64,000 nucleotides of DNA from Armatimonadota bacterium (GTDB taxonomy: Bacteria; Armatimonadota; Fimbriimonadia; Fimbriimonadales; Fimbriimonadaceae). The position numbers were made by a program, and so were the translations under genes. This document shows positions 1 through 8,205 of this stretch, piece after piece; positions within the stretch are counted from its first letter, which is position 1, and each line of letters begins with the position of its first letter. The notes below the pieces were generated by a model. That model saw only the letters and a program-made list of their open reading frames with translations. It was not told where the DNA came from and did no database searches. The stretch covers positions 1 through 64,000 of the forward strand of contig DAIDHV010000009.1 of the NCBI GenBank assembly GCA_027451905.1. The letters run 5' to 3'.

Positions 1-1
1 C

Positions 2-340
2 TTCAAAAACACTTCTTTAGGAATCACCCCTCAAAAGTTTGATTCCTGGTACCAAAAAAACCCGACTTCAGCCCAAAAGTGGCTTGAAGGAAGGACCCTG
101 CAAATCGTAGGACGGCTGGATTACGTAAATAAAGATATCGTTGGCAAAGATCAAGTTGCCCTCGTGTTTAACTGCGATTCTTCTGGAGAGCAAACCCAGA
201 TGTCCATTTGGTTTGGACCGGAATACAAAAAGCAGCTGGAATCCTTGCAAGTGGGTCAGCAGATATCCGTCACCTGCACTTTTGATGGAATCAGTCATAG
301 TGAATATAACATGGCAGGTATCACCGTTACCCCTCAATAA
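2..340 (+). CDS. OB-fold (tRNA_anti-like) protein, C-terminal part
   Basis: The frame is open from the left edge to a TAA at 338-340, so the start and any signal peptide lie outside the window and 112 residues are visible. The first ~28 residues are polar and helical-looking. From LEGRTLQIVGRLDYV onward there is an alternating beta-strand pattern with short loops, ending in a strand MAGITVTP, as in the tRNA_anti-like/OB-fold family often found in exported or membrane-linked bacterial proteins. The resemblance is to a fold only; no catalytic residues are expected and a biochemical role cannot be assigned. It converges on the phage-like block downstream, with about 50 bp between the two stop codons. 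Confidence 0.6.
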   Translation, partial: FKNTSLGITPQKFDSWYQKNPTSAQKWLEGRTLQIVGRLDYVNKDIVGKDQVALVFNCDSSGEQTQMSIWFGPEYKKQLESLQVGQQISVTCTFDGISHSEYNMAGITVTPQ

Positions 341-392
341 CATCAGGTTGATAACATGAACTCACAAGATCTATCATTCTTATGTTGATAAG

Positions 393-623
393 CTAAGGTA
401 CGGCGTCATAATCTAGCATAAACAAGAACTGACCAAAGGTAGGGCTGGTTGGGTTGAGATCCTGGATTGGGTCCATTGCCAAGGCAGGCAGACCCAACAA
501 CTCGGTTTGATGGGGCATGGACCGCCGCTCCGAAGAGTAATGATGTTGAAACTGGGTTGACTCTCCCAGCCAGCGGGAAATAAGATGCTTAACTCCGGCT
601 TGTAAATTGTGTTGAGACTTCAA
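393..623 (-). CDS. small hypothetical protein, last gene of phage-like block
   Basis: A 76-residue frame opening with TTG in a TTGA overlap with the stop of the large tail-tip gene, the same coupling used throughout the block, which is the main reason to accept it. No signal peptide, membrane segment or known motif is seen. It is rich in Gln, His and Pro. Position at the 3' end of a head-tail operon would suit a small tail accessory or a degraded remnant, but the sequence does not show which. The TTG start is supported only by coupling and by a GGAG eleven bases upstream. Confidence 0.45.
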   Translation of the reverse strand: MKSQHNLQAGVKHLISRWLGESTQFQHHYSSERRSMPHQTELLGLPALAMDPIQDLNPTSPTFGQFLFMLDYDAVP

Positions 624-3115
624 GAGGGAATTGACTCCGCTTCGTAATAGGCCATTTGATGTTCATCCTTGCCATAATCGAACCGTATTTCAGTCAGCAT
701 TGCATTGGCTCCATTCACGGTAATAAGATCGCCTGGACGCAAACTTCGCATAGTTCCAGTTGACCCATCCAAATCTGCAACTAACACCAATGGTGATTGC
801 CAAGACGTGACCTGTTTGCCATGGCATAGCCGATCAAATGCGCGTCTAACCATCCAATTTAACCCATTGGGTGTGGATTGACCCGGAATCCCTATAAAAA
901 GAGGCATATATCTATCAAGATAATCAAGCCCCATCGAATTGGGGTTTACACCATCAAACGGAAGGCTCGGGGTGTTTACCGCAACCTGCATGATTAAAGT
1001 GGGGAACCCTTGAGTTTCTGCGGCGAGGCCATAAGCAACAATTGCGCTTGCGGTGGCTGGCAAAATCCACGTTTGCATCGAATCTTTACGGATAAACGCA
1101 GTGCCGCTTGGATATCCCATGACGTTGTTCACTTGCTTTCCCGCTCCGGGGCCGCTCGTCACGAAATTCGCGATCGGGCTGCCGGTAGGTACGACCGTCA
1201 GGATGCGCCATTGGTTAAGATCAGGATCAAAATAGGGCCTTCCTCCCAAATACTCCCTGCATAGGCGGATGATCACATCCCCAAGAGGAACCTGTGGCTC
1301 AATAACGTGCCCCTGAGGATCGGCAGTGGCAAATAGTCGCAAAGGTGATGCAGGTAAATCTATCTGGCTAGAGTCAAATCCAGCCGCCGCAAACAGGGTT
1401 GTCAACGCGTCTGTCACCAAAAATGGAAGCGGATGACCAAGACTATCCAGACCATTAAAATCCTTCCCAAAATCAAAGCGCATCGGGCTGACTGCTTCAG
1501 ACAACCTCGCAAGAGGGCCGACAGCGGCCAATTCCAAACCGTTCCAAAGTGAACTTGGATACACACTCCCTGCAAGCCCGAACGCGCTGAATTGGGGCGA
1601 AACAACTTCGCCAACAAAGAGCCCTGCTCGGTTCTGGGGATTGGCAGGATCATATTCCGTTTCAACCCTGATCCTGCGCCTACCCCGATTAAGAATCGGA
1701 CCCATTGTGTTGGTCTCATCCTTTGCTGAAATCTTAGCCCATCCAGGCAAACTATCCGAACCAGGCACAGAAGATTCAATCTTGGTAACAATCCCGCTTA
1801 AATCCACTGGTGTCAGGGTGGAAGCTCGAAACACCGCATCCCGCTGTACGCGGTATCCAAAAAGGGTTGGCGTTGCAAGGGCAGGTGCCACGCTTGGACT
1901 ACCGGATAAAGTGAACTCGGTAAAAAAAGTTCGCTGAGGAAAATCCACCGTATATTGAGGGAACCCCGCCAACGTGCCGGATTGAGTCAGTTCGGCTCCA
2001 GTTTCTGCATCATAAAGTGCGCCGCTGATGGCGCAGCCAGACGGCAAATCACTAAACCAAGCCAAAATAATTGGCTGAGCCGACGTTGCAAAATACGGCA
2101 AGGTAAACGGATCATCTCTCAGCAAGGCCGAAGTCGGATAGGTTAAAGAGCTGATTTGCCAAGCCGCCCTTAAATCTCTTCGGATATCCAGCCTAACCGG
2201 TACCGGGCTCGATACCAATGTTGATTTTGGCACCGCGAGGTGCCACTGCCTCACATCCTGAGGATGAGAAACAGCCGGAGACGAAGACGCGTTGGCATCC
2301 GGATTTTGCTTCACCTGCTCAAACTCAATCACAATAACTCCGTTGAGAGCCGGATTGAGAGTCTTCGTGCATGGCTGAATGGAAATGAAGTGAGTTGCCC
2401 CTGAAACCCGCTGCTTGGGGCCATAAGGCTTTGAGCCGCAAGAAACCCATTGCCCCGAACACAGCTCAAACAGTTCGGCTTCCCCATTGGCGCCGAGGCA
2501 CAAGTAGTACTGGCCATTGCCTCCTGCCGCAAGTCCGGCGGGGCCGCAAAACCCGATCGCCGCCAGGCCTTCCCCTGCCAAAGTTTTTGCCCCTGCAACG
2601 TCTATCCTCACAACAAAGCCTTGGTCTGGCCCCCACGATGACGACCCAACAAAGGTGCGATCCACCGGGATCGGCTGGCTAATGCTCCATGGGCTTGGGT
2701 AGCCAGATTGGTCGCCAGTCAAAACATAGTTGGATGAAGACCAATCGTCTCCTGCTTTGACCTGCTTGGTCCAAAAAAGGTCTCCACTGGTTGCGACCGA
2801 AGGCGCGTAGTCAATTCCGGTTGCAGTAAGTTGTCCAAATCGGGGCAGCTGAACCCAGCCTGAGGGAATCGCCCCTTGACCGCTCCCCAAAATTGAGGAC
2901 TGCGCCTGGCTCATTTGCCCCATCTGTCCAGGATCTAGCTGCATGGGCTTCAGCTGCCAGCCACACTGAGAAATCAAAATGAGATTCTGAGAACCTGAAT
3001 TGGAGCCTCTTGCCATTTCATACCCATCTCTCTGAAACCCAAGCACCGGTTCAGTAAGCACATCCTGAGTTGTGTCGAGAGTCACATGGGTTTTTCGGTT
3101 GGGGGTCGTGCTCAT
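620..3115 (-). CDS. large tail-tip/hub-like structural protein
   Basis: 831 residues with no signal peptide or membrane segment. The N-terminal half is rich in Ser, Gly, Pro, Trp and short beta repeats, typical of tail fibre or tail-tip proteins. Around residues 560-640 a stretch (VTDALTTLFAAAGFDSSQ, then VIIRLCREYLGGRPYFDP) resembles the hub fold of phage tail hub/late-control-D-like proteins, and the C-terminal ~70 residues form a likely beta-barrel (RPGDLITVNG). The gene starts with ATG in an ATGA overlap with the gene before it. In siphophage order this slot, after the tape measure, holds distal tail or hub genes. The hub assignment is by weak motif and position; structure prediction would be decisive. 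Confidence 0.5.
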   Translation of the reverse strand: MSTTPNRKTHVTLDTTQDVLTEPVLGFQRDGYEMARGSNSGSQNLILISQCGWQLKPMQLDPGQMGQMSQAQSSILGSGQGAIPSGWVQLPRFGQLTATGIDYAPSVATSGDLFWTKQVKAGDDWSSSNYVLTGDQSGYPSPWSISQPIPVDRTFVGSSSWGPDQGFVVRIDVAGAKTLAGEGLAAIGFCGPAGLAAGGNGQYYLCLGANGEAELFELCSGQWVSCGSKPYGPKQRVSGATHFISIQPCTKTLNPALNGVIVIEFEQVKQNPDANASSSPAVSHPQDVRQWHLAVPKSTLVSSPVPVRLDIRRDLRAAWQISSLTYPTSALLRDDPFTLPYFATSAQPIILAWFSDLPSGCAISGALYDAETGAELTQSGTLAGFPQYTVDFPQRTFFTEFTLSGSPSVAPALATPTLFGYRVQRDAVFRASTLTPVDLSGIVTKIESSVPGSDSLPGWAKISAKDETNTMGPILNRGRRRIRVETEYDPANPQNRAGLFVGEVVSPQFSAFGLAGSVYPSSLWNGLELAAVGPLARLSEAVSPMRFDFGKDFNGLDSLGHPLPFLVTDALTTLFAAAGFDSSQIDLPASPLRLFATADPQGHVIEPQVPLGDVIIRLCREYLGGRPYFDPDLNQWRILTVVPTGSPIANFVTSGPGAGKQVNNVMGYPSGTAFIRKDSMQTWILPATASAIVAYGLAAETQGFPTLIMQVAVNTPSLPFDGVNPNSMGLDYLDRYMPLFIGIPGQSTPNGLNWMVRRAFDRLCHGKQVTSWQSPLVLVADLDGSTGTMRSLRPGDLITVNGANAMLTEIRFDYGKDEHQMAYYEAESIPS

Positions 3116-3504
3116 AAAAATGTGCCTCCCAAACTTAGAATTTGATAGATAAGATTTGCATCTTCCTTCTTGATTTTTGTTGATAGAGCTATGTACTGAG
3201 GCATAATCTGCGCGTTATCTTCGAGACTTGGCCTCTTTTCGGAGGTTATGGAATCTCGTCTTGGCTCATCGCTTGACTGAAAGCCTCCCTTGATCGGCTC
3301 CCATAACTGGGGCTGGTAAGCGCTAACAAAATCAGAGAATATATGATGGTTTGTCTCTTCAATGCCATGAAGAGGCGTCTGCCGACCAGAAGCACCTGGA
3401 TTTAAAACACTTTGAGAATCGCCACTTGCTGGCATCAAACCATCTGGTAGCGGATGGGCAAGACCTAGGGCCCGTTGCTGATAGAGAGCACCCCTTTGCC
3501 TCAT
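3112..3504 (-). CDS. hypothetical protein in the tape-measure position
   Basis: 130 residues from the ATG at 3504, chosen because it overlaps the TGA of the frameshifted chaperone frame as ATGA. An in-frame TTG lies three codons upstream. The protein is polar, rich in Pro, Gln and Ser, with no long helix or coiled coil. It sits exactly where lambda-like phages have a tape measure gene of a thousand or more codons, between the G/GT chaperones and the tail-tip protein. Its composition does not look like a tape measure, so it may be a remnant, a replacement or an unrelated structural protein. It ends in an ATGA overlap with the tail-tip gene. Confidence 0.5.
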   Translation of the reverse strand: MRQRGALYQQRALGLAHPLPDGLMPASGDSQSVLNPGASGRQTPLHGIEETNHHIFSDFVSAYQPQLWEPIKGGFQSSDEPRRDSITSEKRPSLEDNAQIMPQYIALSTKIKKEDANLIYQILSLGGTFL

Positions 3505-4120
3505 TTCAGCCAATCATCCCAGTTGACCGGCGCCAACACTGGCTGCTTTTCGATTTTTGCATTGGCATGGTGGGCAAGGGCTTCGACCGCTTCTGCAATT
3601 CTGGTCAGAATGGCTTGCTGCCGCATGATGACGGATGGGTGGTTCGCGAGCCCAGCCTTAACGCAATTTTCTATGATCTTCTCTTGCGCGCTGGTGAACT
3701 CGCTGCGGCTTTTCCCTTCGATTGCAGCCGATTCACTTGACGGGCTGCCGAGATCGCCTCCGAAAAACTGGCCGGACAATTCTTGGCGATCGCAATCCAT
3801 TCTTCTGCCGAAATCGCCTCACCAGTTGTTAAGTGACATGACATTAGGCTCAGAACAGTTGCCATTTCTGCCAAAGTGGGCCCTAAGTGAATCCACGCTC
3901 CACCTACTGGCGGAAACGGCGCCCCCGAACCTTCTAAAGAGCTTCCACCATACTTTGCCAGCAGTTCTGCGGCAAGATCCTTGGCATAAAGGCTCTCCAC
4001 TAAGTCAATGGCGGTGAGCTTTACTGGAAGATGCCAGCCCTGACCACGCTGGTCCGATAGGGTTAGTTCAATGGAACGGCGAGGCGCGGGCTCAAGTAAA
4101 AACGGGTCCAACCGCGTCAT
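3501..4120 (-). CDS. GT-like fusion made by programmed -1 frameshift
   Basis: The zero frame reads AAG GGA AAA GCC at the heptamer G GGA AAA. Slipping back one base lets both tRNAs re-pair on GGG AAA and moves translation into the frame that runs to a TGA at 3501-3503, adding 69 residues beginning with SRSEFTSAQEK. The fusion would be about 206 residues. The second frame has no good start of its own, overlaps the first frame by 130 bp, and continues the Ala/Glu-rich helical character expected of a T domain (AILTRIAEAVEALAHHANAK). Arrangement and slippery sequence match the lambda G-T system, whose heptamer is GGGAAAG. Frameshift efficiency is not known. Confidence 0.72.
3671..4120 (-). CDS. 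tail assembly chaperone G-like protein
   Basis: 149 residues when started at the ATG at 4120, which overlaps the TGA of the tail-tube-like gene (ATGA); an earlier in-frame codon at 4144 would overlap more. Typical of G chaperones, it begins with a small beta/helical domain (MTRLDPFLLEPAPRRS, IELTLSD) and ends in a basic, low-complexity tail after the frameshift site. In lambda and many siphophages G is the abundant short product and the -1 product GT carries the T domain; both load the tape measure protein and tail tube subunits. Family recognition rests on position, size and the frameshift, as G proteins share little sequence. Confidence 0.65.
   Translation of the reverse strand: MTRLDPFLLEPAPRRSIELTLSDQRGQGWHLPVKLTAIDLVESLYAKDLAAELLAKYGGSSLEGSGAPFPPVGGAWIHLGPTLAEMATVLSLMSCHLTTGEAISAEEWIAIAKNCPASFSEAISAARQVNRLQSKGKAAASSPARKRRS
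3710..3716 (-). promoter_or_regulatory. -1 ribosomal slippery heptamer GGGAAAA
   Basis: The minus-strand heptamer GGGAAAA fits X XXY YYZ in the phase required by the upstream frame (G GGA AAA) and lies inside the overlap of the two chaperone frames. Any downstream stimulatory structure would be in the GC-rich bases that follow; a convincing stem was not identified by eye. Confidence 0.75.
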
Positions 4121-4551
4121 ACGTAAGACACCCCGATCCCGCACGGAGAGATCACAAGTTCACCAACCGACTTTCCTCTCCGGATGGACTCTCGATAACG
4201 CCTAATAACAAACGTTCCCAAATAGGTATGACCGCCTCTTGCAAAACCGGCCTGAACGTAATCCGTGCTATTGCCAATTGCACTCAAGAAGCAGCCATTG
4301 ACCTTTGAGAGAATTTCGACCAAGGTGAGGGTTGTTCCCGACCCGACAATAACTTCATTGTCTTGCCGTTCATCAAGGGGTGTGATGTTTTGTAACGTGT
4401 TCACCTGTTCAAGAGTGATTTCATCAAGATGACCGGTTAAACTTTGCCCGGTTCCCACAGTAAAGGTGCCATCCGTATTCACCGTAAGCGGGGTCACCAC
4501 GATTGCGGTGACCCCAGCTCCGGTGAGCCAGTCTGGTAATTGATTTGCCAT
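4117..4551 (-). CDS. tail-tube-like protein
   Basis: 144 residues, starting at ATG 4551. It is Gly/Thr/Val-rich with alternating strands (GTFTVGTGQSLTGHLDEITL, GGHTYLGTFVIRRYRESI), compatible with the beta-sandwich of a major tail protein, which is normally the gene just before the G/GT chaperones, as here. No sequence motif is diagnostic, so the assignment is mainly by order and size. It is separated from the tail terminator gene by 24 bp and overlaps the chaperone gene by four bases. Confidence 0.5.
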   Translation of the reverse strand: MANQLPDWLTGAGVTAIVVTPLTVNTDGTFTVGTGQSLTGHLDEITLEQVNTLQNITPLDERQDNEVIVGSGTTLTLVEILSKVNGCFLSAIGNSTDYVQAGFARGGHTYLGTFVIRRYRESIRRGKSVGELVISPCGIGVSYV

Positions 4552-4575
4552 AAATGAATTGAGTAGAAAAATGGG

Positions 4576-5064
4576 CTAGCTGCCAAAAGATTGCCCAACC
4601 AGCGCCTTCATTTGAAGTTCGCCATAGGCAACCGGCAGATTCTCTTTGCGCAAAAGGAATGGTAATTCCACCTGATCCCCCACGCGAAGAATGGGATACT
4701 CGCCTGCGGTTTGGAAGGCAGAGACATGAGTGTTGAGGACGGTGCGCAAAGCGGTGAGCTGATTGAAAAGCAAGGTTTGAACATCAAAGCCGCCGGTTGC
4801 CGAAGTTCGAGGGTCATCCTTTCGCAGCAGATACCCGATTGTGCATTGCATACGATAAGCTTCGTTATCCAAGCCCCAGTCCTCAGGGATGCTCTCGTCA
4901 AATCGGACCAATGCCAGCGGAAACAGCAACTCGGAAGCATTCATCGCTGCCCGAATGGGAAGCCCGACCAGTAAATCCCACCGATAGACTCCCGTCACTT
5001 CCGGCCAAGACCCCGCGATGACGCTTTGCAGATCAGCCCAAACCGCAGATTCCAAAGTTGCCAC
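4576..5064 (-). CDS. tail terminator-like protein
   Basis: 162 residues from a GTG at 5064 preceded by a strong GGAGG-type ribosome binding site seven bases upstream, which settles the start. Layout is one N-terminal helix, central strands (LLFPLALVRFDES, YRMQCTIGYLLRKDD), a helix (QLTALRTVLNTH) and C-terminal strands, as in small alpha/beta tail terminator (completion) proteins. Its place between the stopper-like and tube-like genes agrees. Identification is by fold pattern and order, not by a conserved motif. Confidence 0.5.
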   Translation of the reverse strand: MATLESAVWADLQSVIAGSWPEVTGVYRWDLLVGLPIRAAMNASELLFPLALVRFDESIPEDWGLDNEAYRMQCTIGYLLRKDDPRTSATGGFDVQTLLFNQLTALRTVLNTHVSAFQTAGEYPILRVGDQVELPFLLRKENLPVAYGELQMKALVGQSFGS

Positions 5065-5065
5065 C

Positions 5066-5452
5066 TTAAGCCCCCTCCGGAATCGAAGTTAGCTTCACAA
5101 AAACTCGAATCCGGTTGGCCCTCCAGCCATTTCGTTGAGGCTCGCCAACTACCGCAAACCACTTTCCAACATCGGCAGAGCCAGTAGGTGCCGATGCAAG
5201 TTGGATTCGGTCCTGATCGCGGACGTCCGTATTGAGGGCAAAGGCAATGGTTTCTAACAGTGGCAGCTTATTGGCATCAGTTAGCCCGGAAGCAGTCACT
5301 TCTTCCCAATCGGCACTGCTGGAATAAAGGCAAGGCAAGCCAGAAACGATCTTGGTGTAGGCAACCGCATCCACCGCTGCTGATGGCAAGTTAGCCCGCC
5401 AAATATCGGCGGTGTAGACATAAAAAGAGGATTGCCTGGGACTTAGCTGCAC
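5066..5452 (-). CDS. head-closure (stopper)-like protein
   Basis: 128 residues from GTG 5452, with AGGAG six bases upstream. The pattern YVYTADIWRA, an internal acidic loop, a strand-rich core (DVRDQDRIQLASA, KWFAVVGEPQRNGWRANR) and a terminal strand RVFVKL resembles head-closure/stopper proteins, small beta-barrels that seal the portal-adaptor channel once DNA is packaged. The gene begins three bases after the stop of the adaptor gene and ends next to the tail terminator gene, the usual order for HK97-like head-tail connectors. Confidence 0.55.
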   Translation of the reverse strand: MQLSPRQSSFYVYTADIWRANLPSAAVDAVAYTKIVSGLPCLYSSSADWEEVTASGLTDANKLPLLETIAFALNTDVRDQDRIQLASAPTGSADVGKWFAVVGEPQRNGWRANRIRVFVKLTSIPEGA

Positions 5453-5455
5453 GGG

Positions 5456-6136
5456 TTACTCCTCATCAAGCCACCCCATTCGCATGTAGCTATCCATGAT
5501 CTTTCTGGCAGAGGCTCGAAACAGACCCGCTCCCTGCTGCATCGATTCTGTGTTCCAAGATTCCTTGACCTTGTCTTCTTGCCATTGATTTGGCATCGTC
5601 AACAGTCCTTCTAAAACCATCTCCATACCCATCGAGGCGCCGATCCGAGTGATTGCAAAGAAAGCATCATCCGGAACCGCCAAAGAAAATCCAAATTGAC
5701 CGGTGATCTGAACGCTTGCTTCCATGCCAAACACGGGGCTTCGAAATCGAATCCGCTCATAAGGTCTGCCCTCAAGGGTTGCATTTTTTGGCTGAGGCCA
5801 ATAATCCTCTCCTAAAGTTAGAACGGTTCCTGTCACGCCGACCCCCACCCCAATCGCAACTTGTTGAATCGAGACTGCCCCTGCTCCCAGATCAAGGATG
5901 CGGCTTCCCCCCAAAAGGGAGAAGCCATCCATCCGTTGGTGGTTGGGCCCTGGCGGATCATAGGTGCGAACCGTGTTGGCACCAAGGCAAAGAAACGGCT
6001 GATAGCCAGTCCCTTTTTCCCAGATCGCGATCGCCGCCGCTGCCAAACCCGTTCCAGAAAAGGCGGCTGGCAAAGCAACTCCCGATTCCTGAAGGCAAGC
6101 AAGAACATCGGAATCGGCTGGGTAACTATTTGGCAC
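5456..6136 (-). CDS. head-tail adaptor (gp6-like connector) protein
   Basis: 226 residues if started at GTG 6136, which follows AGGGGG by six bases; a TTG at 6181 would add 15 residues. It begins YPADSDVLACLQ and continues with helical Ala-rich segments, then an inserted strand domain (RILDLGAGAVSIQQVAIG, GEDYWPQPKNATLEGRPYE) followed by VQITGQFGFSLAVPDDAFFA and a C-terminal helical part. This interrupted helical bundle with a DY..P.NA...PY loop is the usual look of gp6-like head-tail adaptors, which bind the portal ring. Overlap with the gene upstream is 11 bases. Moderately sure. Confidence 0.6.
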   Translation of the reverse strand: MPNSYPADSDVLACLQESGVALPAAFSGTGLAAAAIAIWEKGTGYQPFLCLGANTVRTYDPPGPNHQRMDGFSLLGGSRILDLGAGAVSIQQVAIGVGVGVTGTVLTLGEDYWPQPKNATLEGRPYERIRFRSPVFGMEASVQITGQFGFSLAVPDDAFFAITRIGASMGMEMVLEGLLTMPNQWQEDKVKESWNTESMQQGAGLFRASARKIMDSYMRMGWLDEE

Positions 6137-6404
6137 CGCGATCCCCCTTTTGCGGCTTTCTTGACGCCATCGAATGCTCAACCTTCACTGTTTGAGCTAA
6201 ATCCGGCTGAGGCTTATCATACGTAGCCAGGGCGGGTGGAACCTCACTTGGCTGAGACGTCAAATTGGATCGAGCCACCCAAATACTGGTGCCATCCAAC
6301 AGCTGAAGCGTCACCGCCTCGTCGCTATTGCCAACAACAAGGCCCGATAGTTCAACTCGCTGTCCGATCATGGGGGTTTCGGGCCGTTTCAAGCCGATCC
6401 TCAA
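6126..6404 (-). CDS. small hypothetical protein of the head region
   Basis: 92 residues from TTG 6404 in a TTGA overlap with the preceding gene; an ATG at 6371 is an alternative start. The core has short strands (VELSGLVVGNSDEAVTLQLL, DGTSIWVARSNL) and a basic tail (ASRKPQKGDRGAK). The small beta pattern could be an SH3-like or capsid-decoration fold, but nothing specific is recognised. It lies between the capsid-adjacent gene and the adaptor. Confidence 0.5.
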   Translation of the reverse strand: MRIGLKRPETPMIGQRVELSGLVVGNSDEAVTLQLLDGTSIWVARSNLTSQPSEVPPALATYDKPQPDLAQTVKVEHSMASRKPQKGDRGAK

Positions 6405-6808
6405 ACCAGCGTTGCAGGAAAATCCTGGGTCACGGGGGCTTCGTCGGGGTTGTACAGGTCAATCCCAATTGCACCAGTCACCGTTCCAGAGATGGTCTCT
6501 TGGACCCGTAAAAATCGCTTCCTGTAGGTTAGATCAATGCTCAAAAGCCGAATCGCTTTGGTGCTAGAGGCTGGAACCGTGGCAATGGCCCCTCCCAAAA
6601 CATTGGCCCAAGGATCGGTCACTCCGTTGTCATTGGATTCTTGAAGGGCGGCATCGAAAGTCGAAGCCGCCGCAGTTGTAGCAAAAGCGCAGAGCTTGGC
6701 TCTGGTGAAACCTAAGGTATCGCAGGATGCGCTTGCCTGGGTGGTAAGAACGCCAAGGTCTAAGCAATGGCTGAGAACTTGATCGGTGGGTGTGTGAATA
6801 TTGCTCAT
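6401..6808 (-). CDS. hypothetical protein next to major capsid gene
   Basis: 135 residues from ATG 6808, eight bases after the capsid stop; a GTG at 6856 would overlap the capsid gene by 40 bases and is less likely. The sequence is Ala/Thr/Ser-rich with a hydrophobic central helix and strands near the end (RKRFLRVQETISGTVTGAIG, IDLYNPDEAP). The last part resembles head-to-tail or capsid-associated phage proteins of similar size in this position, but family membership cannot be fixed by eye. Confidence 0.55.
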   Translation of the reverse strand: MSNIHTPTDQVLSHCLDLGVLTTQASASCDTLGFTRAKLCAFATTAAASTFDAALQESNDNGVTDPWANVLGGAIATVPASSTKAIRLLSIDLTYRKRFLRVQETISGTVTGAIGIDLYNPDEAPVTQDFPATLV

Positions 6809-6816
6809 AATATGTT

Positions 6817-8169
6817 TTAAGCCTGTTGGCCGATCCTTAGTCGAAACTCTTCGCACACTTGTCCACCAAATCGCACCCTTCCAAGAAGAAGGATTTGATT
6901 GGTTTCTGCGTATAGCTCTCTCAGGACTTGGACCGAAAAACCGATCCTTTCCACCAAGTAGTAACCGCGAAGATCGCCAAAGATGACCGGATACCTATTT
7001 GCGGCAAGATTTGGCATAAACCCTTGGAAAAGAACTGGATAACCTTGAAGCATCCTTCTGCCTGCCCCCGGCGAACCTGCCTGCTCCATCAGACCAGAAT
7101 CTTGCAGACCAGTCCCCCACAAATAACGGTTGTTAGAGTCTTTAAGCGTTGCCAGGTACTGGCCGGTTACGGTTTTATTAAAGACCCAAGCAAGGTTTTC
7201 ATCGTACTGCTCAGGCACGCTCCATGCCAGTTTGACAATTCCATCTGCCGTGATTGGGTTGCCAATTGCAACCGTTTCTGGCTGCCCGGCGCCTCCCGGA
7301 TTGGAAAGGATTCCGGCTGGCTGACCAACCCCAATCCCATTAAGGATCATGTTTTCTTTAAGGAGCCGAATCGTCTCCGAAAATTTCTCCTCGCACCAAG
7401 ACTGAATCGGAAAATCGGCATCTTCCACCATGTTATTAGTTAAAGGCATCGAAAGCATTGCCGTGTAAATGGGGATGCGAGATTGCCCAAATGTTGGTTC
7501 GGTAACCCTTGATGCTGCGCTGGTAATGGGAACTTCACCGGTAAACGCAGCGCGGATGCCGGTTGTATAAAGGTCATCTGCCGTGTAATTGACCCTTGGC
7601 AAAACCATTGCATCGCGGCCGGTTGTCAATCTGGTCACCCGATCTTGAACCCGCGTTGGAGTTGGCTCTCTTTGGATCAACCTTTGAATAAAATCTTCTG
7701 GCACCAAAAAGCCACCAGCAGAGTCTGCCCCTTCTTGAAGGGCCTTGAGTTCAACCGAACTCATTCCCTTTTCTCCCTTTCTGAGGTAAGAATGGAACGC
7801 CGATTTGTAACTGGGCTCGGCTATGACCCGCCAAGTCTTTTCATCAACCAATCCTTCGCCATTGCCAAAGAAGCCAAGCTGTTGGCTCGACTTTTCAATC
7901 GCAGTTTGACCAGCCGCCTTCATTCCAACAACTTGGGCGCCGGTATCAAATGGTACGTCGTAGATTGGTCGAGATAGGTAAGCGCGGTTCTGCTCAGCAA
8001 CGTGGATTGCTTCTTTGAATGCCTCAATGGATTCGGTGAGGGTCTTAAACTGCAGATTGAGTTCTTGCGCCTTTAAGAGGCTCTCCTGGCTGGGTGATTC
8101 CAGCAAAGTGTCGACTTCGGAAGAAAGCCTTTCTGCTTCTTCCATCATGGATGTGAGTTTTGGATTCAT
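6817..8169 (-). CDS. HK97-type phage major capsid protein
   Basis: 450 residues. The first ~130 are a charged, coiled-coil-like delta domain (EEAERLSSEVDTLLES, LTESIEAFKEAIHVAEQN), the internal scaffold removed by the prohead protease. The mature HK97 fold then begins near GADSAGGFLVPEDFIQRLIQ, with the conserved G-[GA]-[FY]-L-VP entry, and continues through E-loop and P-domain segments (IYTAMLSMPLTNNMVEDADF, ENMILNGIGVGQPAGILSNPG) to FGDLRGYYLVERIGFSV near the end, a hallmark of this family. The prohead protease and portal genes directly upstream confirm the assignment. It forms the icosahedral shell. The frame is intact, with all expected segments present. Confidence 0.93.
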   Translation of the reverse strand: MNPKLTSMMEEAERLSSEVDTLLESPSQESLLKAQELNLQFKTLTESIEAFKEAIHVAEQNRAYLSRPIYDVPFDTGAQVVGMKAAGQTAIEKSSQQLGFFGNGEGLVDEKTWRVIAEPSYKSAFHSYLRKGEKGMSSVELKALQEGADSAGGFLVPEDFIQRLIQREPTPTRVQDRVTRLTTGRDAMVLPRVNYTADDLYTTGIRAAFTGEVPITSAASRVTEPTFGQSRIPIYTAMLSMPLTNNMVEDADFPIQSWCEEKFSETIRLLKENMILNGIGVGQPAGILSNPGGAGQPETVAIGNPITADGIVKLAWSVPEQYDENLAWVFNKTVTGQYLATLKDSNNRYLWGTGLQDSGLMEQAGSPGAGRRMLQGYPVLFQGFMPNLAANRYPVIFGDLRGYYLVERIGFSVQVLRELYAETNQILLLGRVRFGGQVCEEFRLRIGQQA

Positions 8170-8205
8170 GGATTTACGGAGTTCAACTCCAAAAAGAAAC
8201 TGTTG

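Noticed and set aside
3501-3800. Separate gene for the second tail chaperone frame
   Set aside because: Overlaps the first chaperone frame by 130 bases with no good start; slippery heptamer in phase explains it better as a frameshift product.
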